Assembly: GCA_016705125.1 (NCBI GenBank)
Contig: JADIYW010000019.1
Location: forward strand, 1 to 59,829
DNA length: 59,829 nucleotides
Direction: 5' to 3'
Source of the DNA: Bacteroidota bacterium
GTDB lineage: Bacteria > Bacteroidota > Bacteroidia > Chitinophagales > JADIYW01
This document shows positions 9,220 to 17,817 of this stretch, piece after piece (position 1 is the stretch's first letter; each line of letters begins with the position of its first letter). The notes beneath the pieces were generated by a model that was not told the origin of the DNA, did no database searches, and was given only the letters and a program-made list of their open reading frames with translations. A program made the position numbers and the translations under genes.

Positions 9220-10089
9220 ATGGATTTAAAAGAATGGAAAAACAAAGGCAAATTAGTGGAGGTGCAAAACCACAAATTGTTTTGCATACACCAAAAAAAA
9301 GATAAACCCACAATAGCATTTTTGCATGGCTATCCATCCACCAGTTACGATTATTACAAAATAATTCCCTTTCTTGAAAATGATTTTTCGATAGTCGTAC
9401 ACGATCATCTTGGTTTTGGGTTTTCCGATAAACCATTAAATTATTCTTATTCTCTAATCGAGCAGGCCGAAATGGCCATTGAGTTGTGGCGACAATTGGG
9501 ATTAAAAGAAATACACCTTGTTGCACACGATTACGGAACCACCATCGCCAACGAAATAATAGTGCGAAAACAAATGGGATACGAGCCCGTAAAAATAAAA
9601 TCGCTAACCCTCAGCAATGGCAGTATGCATATTGAATTAGCAAAATTAAAAGTGATACAAAAATTGCTGAAACATCCGTTTTATGGAAAATTTGTAGTAA
9701 AACTAATGCATAAGACTACTTTTATACAACAAATGAAAAGCATTTGGTTCGACAAATCGAGGTTTGATGACCAAGAAATGGAAAACCTGTGGACTTTATT
9801 ATTGCACAACAACGGAAAAGAAGCCTTGCACAAAGTTTCGCAATACAACAACGAACGCGTCAAATATTGGCATCGATGGATACCAGCTCTTTACAAATTA
9901 GATATACCGACACTCATACTTTGGGCGCAAAACGACCCAATAGCAGTAAAAGCAATTGCCGAACAATTAAACAAGGAAATTCCTAATTCAACTTATGTTA
10001 AAATAGACAATTGCGGTCATTATCCGATGTTGGAACAAGCGGAAATATGGGCCAATGAAATAAGGAAATTCGTGGAACTAAGCGCCTAA
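9220..10089 (+). CDS. Alpha/beta hydrolase, epoxide-hydrolase/dehalogenase type
   Basis: The 289-residue product has the oxyanion-hole motif HGYPS at 36-40, HDHLGFGFSDKP at 61-72 and the nucleophile elbow VAHDYG with Asp104 in the nucleophile position. An Asp nucleophile and the HGxP motif point to epoxide hydrolases or haloalkane dehalogenases rather than serine esterases. The acid is probably in AQNDP (about residue 229) and the base His in CGHYPMLEQ (about 267). No signal peptide is present. Its last 12 bases overlap the end of the convergent adk gene. Substrate unknown. Confidence 0.85.
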   Translation: MDLKEWKNKGKLVEVQNHKLFCIHQKKDKPTIAFLHGYPSTSYDYYKIIPFLENDFSIVVHDHLGFGFSDKPLNYSYSLIEQAEMAIELWRQLGLKEIHLVAHDYGTTIANEIIVRKQMGYEPVKIKSLTLSNGSMHIELAKLKVIQKLLKHPFYGKFVVKLMHKTTFIQQMKSIWFDKSRFDDQEMENLWTLLLHNNGKEALHKVSQYNNERVKYWHRWIPALYKLDIPTLILWAQNDPIAVKAIAEQLNKEIPNSTYVKIDNCGHYPMLEQAEIWANEIRKFVELSA

Positions 10090-10659
10090 TTGCTCAATTT
10101 CAGCTTTCAACAATTCGAATATTTCATCTATTTCTCCAATCCCTTTTACAGACGTAAATAGGTCTTTGGCAGCATAAAGCGCAGCTACAGGAGCAGTTTC
10201 TTTCTGATAAATATTGAATCGTTTTCTGATGGTCGCTTCATCATTATCGTCCGACCGACCTGATGTTTTGCCACGCAAAAGTATACGCTCTACTATTTCC
10301 TCTTCTTCCACTTCCAAAGCAATTACCTTCTTAATACTTGTATTTTTGAATTCAAGTAATTTATCAAGTGCTTCCGCTTGTGGTGTAGTGCGCGGAAAAC
10401 CGTCAAAAATGATACCCTTTACCTTTCCAGCAAATTCATCAATTTTGTTGCTTATCATACCAATCATTACCTCATCCGGCACATATTCGCCTTTATCCAT
10501 AAATTTTTTGGCTTCCACACCAAGTGGAGTCTCCGTTTTTACTTCATTGCGCAACAAGTCGCCAGTTGAAATGTGTAATAATTGAAATTCTTCTGCAAGT
10601 TTGATTGCCTGCGTACCCTTTCCGCAACCAGGAGGGCCAAATAATATTAGATTTAACAT
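10078..10659 (-). CDS. adk: Adenylate kinase
   Basis: Adk interconverts ATP + AMP and 2 ADP. The P-loop GPPGCGKGTQ is at residues 8-17, the AMP site follows (STGDLLRNE, then DGFPRT) and a short lid region carries LRGKTSGRSDDND. The 193-residue length is the short-lid form usual in Bacteroidota. In many Bacteroidota adk follows hpt. Here hpt lies 10 kb upstream on the same strand, and a decayed hpt 3' end lies just before adk. A TATTTTTG box at 10710-10717 may give adk its own promoter. Its end overlaps the convergent alpha/beta hydrolase by 12 bases. Confidence 0.97.
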   Translation of the reverse strand: MLNLILFGPPGCGKGTQAIKLAEEFQLLHISTGDLLRNEVKTETPLGVEAKKFMDKGEYVPDEVMIGMISNKIDEFAGKVKGIIFDGFPRTTPQAEALDKLLEFKNTSIKKVIALEVEEEEIVERILLRGKTSGRSDDNDEATIRKRFNIYQKETAPVAALYAAKDLFTSVKGIGEIDEIFELLKAEIEQLGA

Positions 10660-10709
10660 ATTTTTTTAGGCTTATTTTTAATTATAATGCCTTTAATTTG
10701 TTTAAGGCA

Positions 10710-10717
10710 CAAAAATA
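10710..10717 (-). promoter_or_regulatory. adk: Possible adk promoter -7 box (TATTTTTG)
   Basis: TATTTTTG on the minus strand fits TAnnTTTG and is about 50 bases before the adk ATG, between adk and the hpt remnant. If real, it lets adk be expressed although its ancestral operon is interrupted. Confidence 0.35.
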
Positions 10718-10738
10718 TAAAAAAAGAGGATTCATTTA

Positions 10739-10803
10739 ATGCATTAACAATTTGATAAATATCGATTCCCCCAAACCCAACCACAAAATAGTCACTTGGT
10801 GTG
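10739..10803 (-). pseudogene. Remnant of an hpt 3' end
   Basis: Translated on the minus strand this stretch reads ITPSDYFVVGFGGIDIYQIV followed by NAL. The intact hpt gene at 20808-21359 ends with ISDLFVVGYGLDY, then NDIYQIVDAS. The remnant keeps the FVVG[FY]G and DIYQIV blocks but lacks about eleven residues between them. At DNA level ATGCAT-n2-ACAATTTGATAAATATC is shared. It has no start and no upstream coding sequence. It lies directly upstream of adk, where hpt is expected in this phylum. I infer a decayed second 3' end; the short match leaves some doubt. Confidence 0.5.
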
Positions 10804-10865
10804 ATTTTTTATTGTCAATTAATGCCAATTGTAATTTAAAAATAGTCCAATCAAAACCATTTGGG

Positions 10866-10957
10866 CGTGTCCCTGCTCCAAAAAGCGGGGTCGTGCTTTC
10901 TGCTTGTATCTTTTGGTCTTGCGGCCCAAAAGGATACCGCTCCAATCACTCACGCGG
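10866..10957. repeat. Hairpin-rich intergenic repeat-like element
   Basis: This is a GC-richer patch in an AT-rich gap. It contains the near-perfect inverted arms TATCTTTTGG (10907-10916) and CCAAAAGGATA (10926-10936) around a short loop, with AAAGCGGGG before and CCGCTCCAATCACTCACGCG after. The composition and pattern resemble dispersed REP-like elements that I recall from other Bacteroidota intergenic regions. I see no second full copy in this window. No protein is supported here. Confidence 0.45.
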
Positions 10958-11156
10958 GGAGGAGAGAAGTGAGATGTAGTGATTTTTATAATTTATCTTA
11001 AATTGATATTTTTATAATTTTTTTTATATTTTGATGGAAATAAAAAAAGCATGATAATTGTCAGACCAATACCACCAAAAATGGGCAAATAGGTCTGATT
11101 TTGTCAGACATATAAACGAGTTAGCTATAATTTTAAACAAACAACATCAGAAAAAC

Positions 11157-11918
11157 ATGAGTTTTTTCAAGAAAATATTTGGATCGTCAAAAAATAATGA
11201 CCAACCAAAACAAACGAACCAAGATGATATATTGGAAACATACAAAAATATCCCTTGGATGACAGATTTAAGGCTTGACAATATTAAAATATGTCTAAAT
11301 TCAGGTTTCAAACCAGCTACTTCTTTGCCAACTGAATTTGAAAGACAAATTAGACCTAAGATCGAAATTGCCAAAAGATTAAACGCAATAAAGGCAATTG
11401 TCCTTTGGCTTATGGTACCTGAAAAAGAATTATCTAGTGAAAGGATTTTAAACTTTGTTTCGACTAATGGATTAGATTTATTTTTAGTAGATGATGAAAA
11501 GCAAATTCTAAATTCATCAAGAAATGATGAGCAATTAAGAAACGCCATTGGTTGGAAATTTGAGAATGCCTGGTCTTTAGCTTGGTACTTTGGTTATAAT
11601 ACTCCTGACATTACTGGAGAAATGATGACAGGTGAGCAAATGCAAGAAATTTTAATCAATTATACCTGTCCACTTGAAGGAAAAATAGAGGATTGGCTTG
11701 AAACAAAAGAAACAATATCAGAAGAGGAATTAATCAAGAAGGAAGACTTATTTTATTGCCTTCATAATGCAGTAAGAAGTGCACAATTGGGAAGACAAAC
11801 TGCTCCAGCTTCTTTTGACCCAATTGGAAATGGTGGTGTCATACACGAAAGAAGACATTCTTTAACTTGGATGCTTTCTAATGGAATTGAATGGGATGAA
11901 ACAGATTTAAGCACATAA
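11157..11918 (+). CDS. DUF4272 domain protein
   Basis: The frame is open from a TTG at 11058, but the ATG at 11157 gives the more natural start MSFFKKIFGSS and a 253-residue product. It shows the DUF4272 layout: an early RPKIEIAKRLNAIKAIVLWL helix, a central FENAWSLAWYFGY block, and the family-like ending HERRHSLTWMLSNGIEWDET. DUF4272 has no established biochemical activity and is often found among small accessory or toxin-immunity-like genes. No signal peptide. The gene is the first of the adk-hpt island and is followed 18 bases later by a copy of the dispersed repeat. Confidence 0.8.
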   Translation: MSFFKKIFGSSKNNDQPKQTNQDDILETYKNIPWMTDLRLDNIKICLNSGFKPATSLPTEFERQIRPKIEIAKRLNAIKAIVLWLMVPEKELSSERILNFVSTNGLDLFLVDDEKQILNSSRNDEQLRNAIGWKFENAWSLAWYFGYNTPDITGEMMTGEQMQEILINYTCPLEGKIEDWLETKETISEEELIKKEDLFYCLHNAVRSAQLGRQTAPASFDPIGNGGVIHERRHSLTWMLSNGIEWDETDLST

Positions 11919-11936
11919 AAACTGTAGCTAACATAT

Positions 11937-12084
11937 AACGTTTAAATGCTGTTTTTTCCCAAGAAAAAATTGCGTTTTAAACTGCTGTTGAAGCGAGGCC
12001 ATATTTGTGTTCGTTTTGGGTTGCTAGTAAACGTTTTTTTGTTGTTTATGGGTTTTTAATCTTTTGTCTGCGGAGTTTGGTAAA
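11937..12084 (+). repeat. Dispersed island repeat, copy b
   Basis: This copy is about 148 bases long and starts right after the DUF4272 gene. It begins AACGTTTA (11937-11944) and contains the inverse TAAACGTT (12028-12035), so the first 100 bases have short inverted ends. From about 11973 to 12068 it is nearly identical to copy c at 12942-13089. It has no coding content. Confidence 0.75.
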
Positions 12085-12274
12085 TTAAAAATTCCTTTTT
12101 TTTTCAAATAGGAAAAAGGTGAATATAAAGAAATAATGTAGAAGATTGTTTATTGCAGTTATAAAAAACAAAAACCCAGTTTCATCATCTAACTAGTAGA
12201 GAGAGGATTTACTGGGTATCGCATTGCAAATATACTGCAAATTTGTAACTTCGCAAGTAAATTAACACAATTTT

Positions 12275-12935
12275 ATGCAAGTTGCTGAATTAGAAAAGTT
12301 ATTATCACAAAGTCGACTTGCAACTTACTATCAATTATTTCCAAACGATAAGCAGATAGCAATCGAATATTACCAACTCAATACACAAATTGCAGAATCG
12401 TTGTATCCTTTGTTATCTAATCTGGAAATAGTTTTGCGAAATACAATTCATAATTCATTCTCAATCCATTTCAAGAATTCAAATTGGTATACACTTGTAA
12501 ACTATCCTGAATTGCAAGACCAAATAAATATTGCAAAGTCAAAAATTACTGCTTCTAAAAATCAAATAACCATAGACAAATTAGTTTCTGAATTAACGTT
12601 TGGTTTTTGGACATCACTATTTAATAAAAATTATGCGAAAGATTATTGGAAGCCATTGATGTATGCATTTCCACTTTTAGATAAACAACAAAAACATAGA
12701 AATATAATTGCTTTTAAACTTAATAATATTCGCAAATTTTAGAAATCGAATATTTCACTATGAACCAATTTGCAACGACCTGAATATATTGTCAATTAAT
12801 CATGCAAATATTTTGGAAATACTGCAAGGCATAAATACAGATATTGTTCTTTGGACAAAACAAATTGATAGGTTTGACATTTTATTTAAACAAGCCAATT
12901 TATTGAGAACGACAAAAACAACTCAAAATATATAA
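12275..12935 (+). pseudogene. Abi-like protein, broken by a frameshift
   Basis: The first frame (12275-12742) begins MQVAELEKLLSQSRLATYY and holds YPLLSNLEIVLRNTIHNSF and LTFGFWTSLFNKNYAKDYW, typical of Abi-like (abortive infection) proteins. It stops at IRKF. The next frame picks up exactly with RNRIFHYEPI, the conserved RxxxxHxEP-type block, and runs to 12935. Reading aaa-ttt-aga needs one T less in the T4 run at 12737-12740. Joined, the protein is about 219 residues, a normal length. Family members are linked to phage-abortive phenotypes or HEPN-like RNases. It is bracketed by two near-identical repeat copies. Either a real pseudogene or a sequence error. Confidence 0.75.
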
Positions 12936-12941
12936 AACTTA

Positions 12942-13089
12942 AACGTTTATCCCCCTATTTGAGTGTAATTGAGTTTTAAACTGTTGTTGAAGCGAAGCCA
13001 TATTTGTGGTCGTTTTGGGTTGCTAGTAAACGTTTTTTTGTTGTTTATGGGTTTTTAATCTTTTGCCTATTGAGTTTCGTATTCGGTAA
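12942..13089 (+). repeat. Dispersed island repeat, copy c
   Basis: It begins with AACGTTTA (12942-12949), has the inverse TAAACGTT at 13027-13034, and ends GTATTCGGTAA, a string also found at the hpt 3' flank. It starts 7 bases after the Abi-like frame. Together with copy b it forms direct repeats around the Abi-like gene, about 1005 bases apart. Confidence 0.75.
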
Positions 13090-13218
13090 TAAAATTCATT
13101 CCCTTTTTTTAATCAAAACACGAAAATGATATGATAAATTATACTATTTTTGCCAAATGTTGGGGTGCTTTTTTTTTCAACTGCCAAAGTTGAAGTCTGA
13201 AATTGATAGAAATTTTAT

Positions 13219-14088
13219 ATGAAACTATATGTATTTTTAAGTCTATTCTTTTTGCTTTCCATTTGCTTTGGACAGAAAAAGCCTATTCCCAAAACAGATT
13301 TCAATACGCTTTTTATTTGTATTGATAGTATTTCATACAATCAATTATATCAAAGCAAATATCTTAAAGATACCTTATTTTTTTGTAGGGAGATGCAACA
13401 AGAGACAAATACCGATTCTTACACTGGGAAATATTTGATTGGCGAATCCTCAACAATAGAATTTTTCCAACCCCAAAAGGCAAATCAATTAGGTGACCAT
13501 TTTGGCGACTGGGGAATTGAATTTAAAACAAGAAAAATTAAAATACTTGATGAAATATTAGAGAAATCAAAGTTTTACAATTTTACTATTGATACATCTA
13601 CCACAATAGCAATTTTTGATAGTTTGTCAATCCCTTGGTATAAAACACTAAGTTTTGATAATCCGAAAAATGGGTTGACAATTTTAGAATATCAAGCAGA
13701 CTACTTGCAGAATTTAGGTTTTACAAAAAAACAGATCTGCCAGTCAATGACATTCAAAGAATATAACAGCATTTTATCCAACGGTAAAAAATATCCTAGG
13801 CAATTTTCAATGGTTACATACATTAAAATGTATGCAGATAAAAAAACGATTGAAAATTTACAAAATTTTGCGACACTAAATAATTGTATAAAAAATCAAA
13901 ATCTGGTTACAAATGATGATATAACAATTGAATATATTGAAGTTGAAAATTTGCCTGAATTCCCAATTCAAGAAATTGGTATATCATTATTGCATTCCCA
14001 ACCATTTCGTATAGAAAAAATTAGCGAGAATTTATCTGTAGAAATTAAGGATAAAAAAGCTAGTTTCATTTTTAGGAATAATAAATAA
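13219..14088 (+). CDS. Hypothetical secreted protein
   Basis: The 289-residue product opens with a signal peptide (MKLYVFLSLFFLLSICFGQ) that could be cleaved after Gly or processed at the Cys; the lipobox is imperfect. The mature part is mixed alpha/beta with many Lys, Asn and Ile. I recognise no domain or catalytic motif. It follows repeat copy c and points the same way as the DUF4272 and Abi-like genes, so it may be a further cargo gene of the island. No clear repeat copy follows its stop. Confidence 0.65.
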   Translation: MKLYVFLSLFFLLSICFGQKKPIPKTDFNTLFICIDSISYNQLYQSKYLKDTLFFCREMQQETNTDSYTGKYLIGESSTIEFFQPQKANQLGDHFGDWGIEFKTRKIKILDEILEKSKFYNFTIDTSTTIAIFDSLSIPWYKTLSFDNPKNGLTILEYQADYLQNLGFTKKQICQSMTFKEYNSILSNGKKYPRQFSMVTYIKMYADKKTIENLQNFATLNNCIKNQNLVTNDDITIEYIEVENLPEFPIQEIGISLLHSQPFRIEKISENLSVEIKDKKASFIFRNNK

Positions 14089-14377
14089 AAAAACTTCTGC
14101 CAATAAAAAACAAGTTACAGTTTTTGTAAATGTGACCCTTAAGGTTTTGTGTAGTATTTTTAATCCGTCAATAAGTTTTGATTTGTACATGAACGCAAAA
14201 CCATCACTTATTTTCAGCAGGAAATGGAACGACACAAAATCGACAGAATGAATAAAATGGACAATATTCTAATAAAGTATAAATGGCCGACCGTTTGACA
14301 TTTGCGCAAAGCTTGTAGAACTTCCTAAGTATAGCTAAATAAAAAGATTTTATATCTATTTGATAAAAATTTAGGTC

Positions 14378-14620
14378 ATGTCTACACTAGAATTAAAACA
14401 GAAATTGTTTAAGCAAATTGAGTTAACTGATAATGACGAGGTACTCGAACAGATTTGCAGAATTTTGGAATTAGGAAGTTTCAAACAAGAGAATAATCAA
14501 ATAAACATTAAACTTAAGGTATCAATTGACGAAGGACATGAAGATTATAGATAAGGTAGATTTGTGACAAATGAGGTAGCCAAAAGGGAATTCAGAAAAA
14601 TTGGAAAAAGATTAAAATAG
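14378..14620 (+). pseudogene. Orphan type II antitoxin-like gene with in-frame stop
   Basis: The frame opens MSTLELKQKLFKQIELTDND, then VLEQICRILELG, the usual N terminus of small Bacteroidota addiction-module antitoxins. After 58 codons (DEGHEDYR) comes TAA at 14552. The same frame then continues GRFVTNEVAKREFRKIGKRL to a TAG at 14618. GRFVTNEE is a recurrent C-terminal block of these antitoxins, so the TAA looks like a nonsense mutation in an 80-codon gene. No RelE/ParE toxin follows; the next 117 bases are non-coding. I infer a dead remnant of a toxin-antitoxin pair. Confidence 0.6.
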
Positions 14621-14737
14621 CCTTCAATCTAAATATAAAAATTTAACCCTGTTTCACCTTTTTTTTGGTCGAATTACGTTTAAAAGCCCTATTTAACCAA
14701 ATAATCCCAAATTCAAACAAATAAACCTAACAATAAC

Positions 14738-16234
14738 CTACATACTTTTGATATAACTATCCATCACATCGTTAAAAAGCATGCCATTTTCAGTTCGCTT
14801 TTTTGATAGCTGTTTGAGTTCCACTAATGCCCAAAGTATAAATTCTTTCATGAAATTGATATCCGCTTTTGCAATTTCGGGTTGATAAATTTGTATCAAT
14901 TCATCCAATGGTTTCAATGCTGATAATACTTTTTCATAATCCTTGTTTGTAGCTTCGTCTGAAAGTTCAATATTATCTGCATGTACAAACCAATCCAAAA
15001 TAGCATCATACACTGAAGTCTGATTTTGCTTTTTAAGCTTTTCAATTTTTGGAAAACGCTTTAAAAACAAAGTTTTGGTTGCTTCACTTATCAAGTGGTT
15101 AGCCACAAAATAACTCCCTTCTTGTTCCCCTTCATATACCAACTCCACTTTTCCCGTAATAGAAGGAATCATTCCCATCAAATCGCTGAAGCGCACGGCC
15201 GTTTGTGTTTCACCATTCATCAGTGCACGCCTTTCGGCTGTACTAATTAAATTCTCATAGGCGGTAATACTCATACGGGCACTTACACCACTTTTTGGGT
15301 CCACGAATTCACTAGTGCGTGCCTCAAAAGCAATCTGCTCCAATAAGTCTTTGGCCAATTCGGGAACATAAACGCCAATTGTACGACTGTCAGATTTTTC
15401 TGCTTCCTGCTCGGTTATCCGTTTTGCAGTGGGCAAATCATAAGCGTAATGCGTGAGTATTTGTGAGCCAATTCGGTCTTTAAGCGGAGTAACAATACTT
15501 CCCCTGTTGGTATAATCCTCCGGATTGGCAGTAAATACAAACTGTACATCTAATGCCATTCTTAATTTGAAGCCTCGAATTTGTATATCACCTTCTTCCA
15601 ATATATTAAAAAGCGCAACCTGAATCCTGGCTTGTAAATCTGGCAATTCATTTATTACAAAAAGACAACGGTTTGCACGCGGTATCATTCCAAAATGTAG
15701 CACTCTATCATCTGCATAACTCAGTTTTAAATTTGCCGCTTTAATGGGATCAATATCCCCAATTAGGTCGGCAATGGTGACATCAGGAGTGGCCAATTTT
15801 TCAAAAAACCGATCATCTCTATGAAGCCATTCAATTGGCGTTGCATCCCCTTTTTCAAGAATAATATCTTTTGCATATCGACTAATAGGAGCAAAGGGAT
15901 CGTCGTTGATTTCGCTTCCGGCAACAATAGGAATGTATTCGTCTAATAACTGAATCATTAGCCTTGCGATTCTAGTTTTTCCCTGTCCTCTTAATCCAAG
16001 TAAATTGATATTATGTTTCGATAAAATGGCGCGCTCTAATTGTGGAATTACCGTTTGCTCGTAACCATGCATTCCTTGAAATGTTTTTTTACCTTCTCGA
16101 AGTGCTTGAATCAGGTTGTCTCTTAATTCCGTTTTTATTGATTTAGAGACATATTTCGCCTTTTTTAAGTCGCCTATTGTTTTTAATTTAGTATTCATAG
16201 TTTTAGTTAATTCGTTTTTTTCGGTTGCTTTCAT
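14738..16234 (-). CDS. MoxR/magnesium-chelatase-type AAA+ ATPase
   Basis: The 498-residue product has a Walker A GLRGQGKT at residues 80-87, a Walker-B-like LFVINELPDLQARIQ where an Asn stands before the Glu, and a sensor-1-like FTANPEDYTNRG with a following PLKDRIGSQ arginine region. This fits the magnesium chelatase I / MoxR branch of AAA+ proteins, which work as rings with a VWA partner to remodel or metal-load clients. There are no chlorophyll genes here, so chelation of Mg is unlikely. It overlaps the upstream VWA gene by 32 bases; an alternative start at 16198 (MNTKLKTIG) would remove the overlap. Confidence 0.85.
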   Translation of the reverse strand: MKATEKNELTKTMNTKLKTIGDLKKAKYVSKSIKTELRDNLIQALREGKKTFQGMHGYEQTVIPQLERAILSKHNINLLGLRGQGKTRIARLMIQLLDEYIPIVAGSEINDDPFAPISRYAKDIILEKGDATPIEWLHRDDRFFEKLATPDVTIADLIGDIDPIKAANLKLSYADDRVLHFGMIPRANRCLFVINELPDLQARIQVALFNILEEGDIQIRGFKLRMALDVQFVFTANPEDYTNRGSIVTPLKDRIGSQILTHYAYDLPTAKRITEQEAEKSDSRTIGVYVPELAKDLLEQIAFEARTSEFVDPKSGVSARMSITAYENLISTAERRALMNGETQTAVRFSDLMGMIPSITGKVELVYEGEQEGSYFVANHLISEATKTLFLKRFPKIEKLKKQNQTSVYDAILDWFVHADNIELSDEATNKDYEKVLSALKPLDELIQIYQPEIAKADINFMKEFILWALVELKQLSKKRTENGMLFNDVMDSYIKSM

Positions 16235-17321
16235 AATCGTGAAAAATCATTTCGCCCAGCCCTTTTAGTCCTGTGAAAAAAGCCTTTCCTTTATTTGATT
16301 TTGTAAATTCTTCAATAAAAGACTGAAGATATGGATCTTGCGCAATCATAAATGTAGTAATTGGAATATGCAATTTTCGAGCCTGCGCGGCCATTGTATA
16401 GCATTTTTCTACGATAAATTGATCCAAACCGTTGCTATTTTTATAGTATTGTCCATCTGGCATTCGAACACAGCTGGGCTTGCCATCTGTGATCATAAAA
16501 ATTTGTTTATTGGTATTTCTTTTTCGTCTTAAAATATCCATTGCTAGCTCCAAACCAGCAACAGTATTGGTATGATAAGGGCCCACTTGAAGGTAGGGTA
16601 AATCTTTAATTTTTATTGGCCAAGCATCATTTCCAAAAACAATTACATCCAAAGTATCTTTGGGATAACGTGTAGTAATTAGTTCCGCAAGCGCCATCGC
16701 TACTTTTTTAGCAGGCGTAATCCGGTCTTCGCCATATAAAATCATACTGTGACTGATATCGATCATCAAGACCGTACTCATTTGCGATTTATGGTGTGTA
16801 TCTTCAATAATCAAGTCTTCTTCAGCTAATTTAAACTCCCCAATTCCATGATTGATTTGGGCATTTTTTAAACTTTCAGTAATGGATATTTGTTCGATGC
16901 TGTCTCCAAATTGGAAATTTCTAAATTCACCTGTTGCTTCATCGCCTTGGCCACTCTTTTTTGATTTATGACTTCCTATTCCACTTTTTTTAATGTTCCC
17001 AAAGAGCTGTTCCATTGCATTTTTGCGCAATGCGCGTTCCGTTTTTGGAGTAATCTTCAATGCAGGTGCACCATTTGCTTTAATTTCTTCCCTGAGGTAG
17101 CCTTTCTTTTTTAAATCTTCCAAAAAGTCATCAAATGTATACGCTTCACTCGTCAATTTATATTCCTTATCCAAAATTTTAAACCAATCTAAGGCTTCCT
17201 CTACATCACCAGAAGTGTGGGTAATTAAATCACTAAAAATCTCAAAAAGCTTTTCAAAATGGGATTGCTCAGGCACTTGGTAAGGTGTAAAAATAAATCC
17301 TGATTTCAAATTTTTATCCAT
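16203..17321 (-). CDS. VWA-domain partner of the MoxR-type ATPase
   Basis: This is a 372-residue cytosolic protein. Residues 1-150 are helical and charged. A von Willebrand A domain follows with the MIDAS motif DISHS near residue 189 (VLMIDISHSMILYGED), a TNTVAGLELAMDILRR segment with the MIDAS Thr, and MITDGKPSCVRMPDG. VWA proteins of this type act as adaptor or scaffold for MoxR-like ATPases, matching the overlapping gene downstream. The pair forms a clear two-gene unit. It sits between accessory genes, and whether it is core or acquired cannot be told from sequence. Confidence 0.85.
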   Translation of the reverse strand: MDKNLKSGFIFTPYQVPEQSHFEKLFEIFSDLITHTSGDVEEALDWFKILDKEYKLTSEAYTFDDFLEDLKKKGYLREEIKANGAPALKITPKTERALRKNAMEQLFGNIKKSGIGSHKSKKSGQGDEATGEFRNFQFGDSIEQISITESLKNAQINHGIGEFKLAEEDLIIEDTHHKSQMSTVLMIDISHSMILYGEDRITPAKKVAMALAELITTRYPKDTLDVIVFGNDAWPIKIKDLPYLQVGPYHTNTVAGLELAMDILRRKRNTNKQIFMITDGKPSCVRMPDGQYYKNSNGLDQFIVEKCYTMAAQARKLHIPITTFMIAQDPYLQSFIEEFTKSNKGKAFFTGLKGLGEMIFHDYESNRKKRIN

Positions 17322-17787
17322 GATTTACAAACAAAAAAAATGATAAATAGTTTTCATACAATGAAGACTTAAGCATAGGAGTAAATGTGAATATGGCATA
17401 AATAATTTAAAAGTAAAGATAAATAATTTGCTCAGATAAAAGTTGAAAATGATGTTTAATTACTATCTTTATTCAAAAACTAATTAGTTTAAAACATTTT
17501 TTTTATTGAATGGTAAAATGGCTTGCGATGGAATTTTTTATAGTAAAAGTGCATCACAAAATTTTTTCAGTTAAATAAATATCCTTTTAAAAATAAGGGT
17601 TATACGCTAATTCATCCTAGTGGAATTGCATTTATAAGGATTATTTTTGTGAGGCAGTTTATTCTTTTTTTCATTATTAAAGGAGAGGTATTATAAATTA
17701 CATCCTTTCTAAAAAAAAAGGATTGTTTATGGTTTTTTAACGGTTCGATTTTCTAAAGAATAATTTTGGACGTTTGCGAAAAAATAT
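17322..17787. other. Long intergenic gap without a visible gene
   Basis: These 466 AT-rich bases separate the divergent VWA and Fic genes. I find no convincing frame, RNA or hairpin terminator. A short T-rich stretch near 17660-17685 (gaggcagtttattctttttt) resembles the string before the DUF6896-like gene (gcgaagcagttcattctttttt at 18841), so a decayed repeat fragment may lie here. Confidence 0.5.
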
Positions 17788-17806
17788 TACCTTTGATAGT
17801 ATCAAA
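17788..17806 (+). promoter_or_regulatory. Promoter -7 box overlapping a palindromic operator before fic
   Basis: TACCTTTG (17788-17795) matches the Bacteroidota -7 box 22 bases before the Fic ATG. Its TTTG begins the perfect 15-base palindrome TTTGATA-G-TATCAAA (17792-17806), placed where a bound dimer would block the polymerase. That is the geometry of a repressor operator, so autoregulation or control by an outside repressor is plausible. Confidence 0.5.
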
Positions 17807-17817
17807 TGATATTATAA

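Noticed and set aside
10736..10945. 69-residue minus-strand protein upstream of adk
   Set aside because: It runs through the hairpin repeat, and another frame of the same bases matches the hpt end better.
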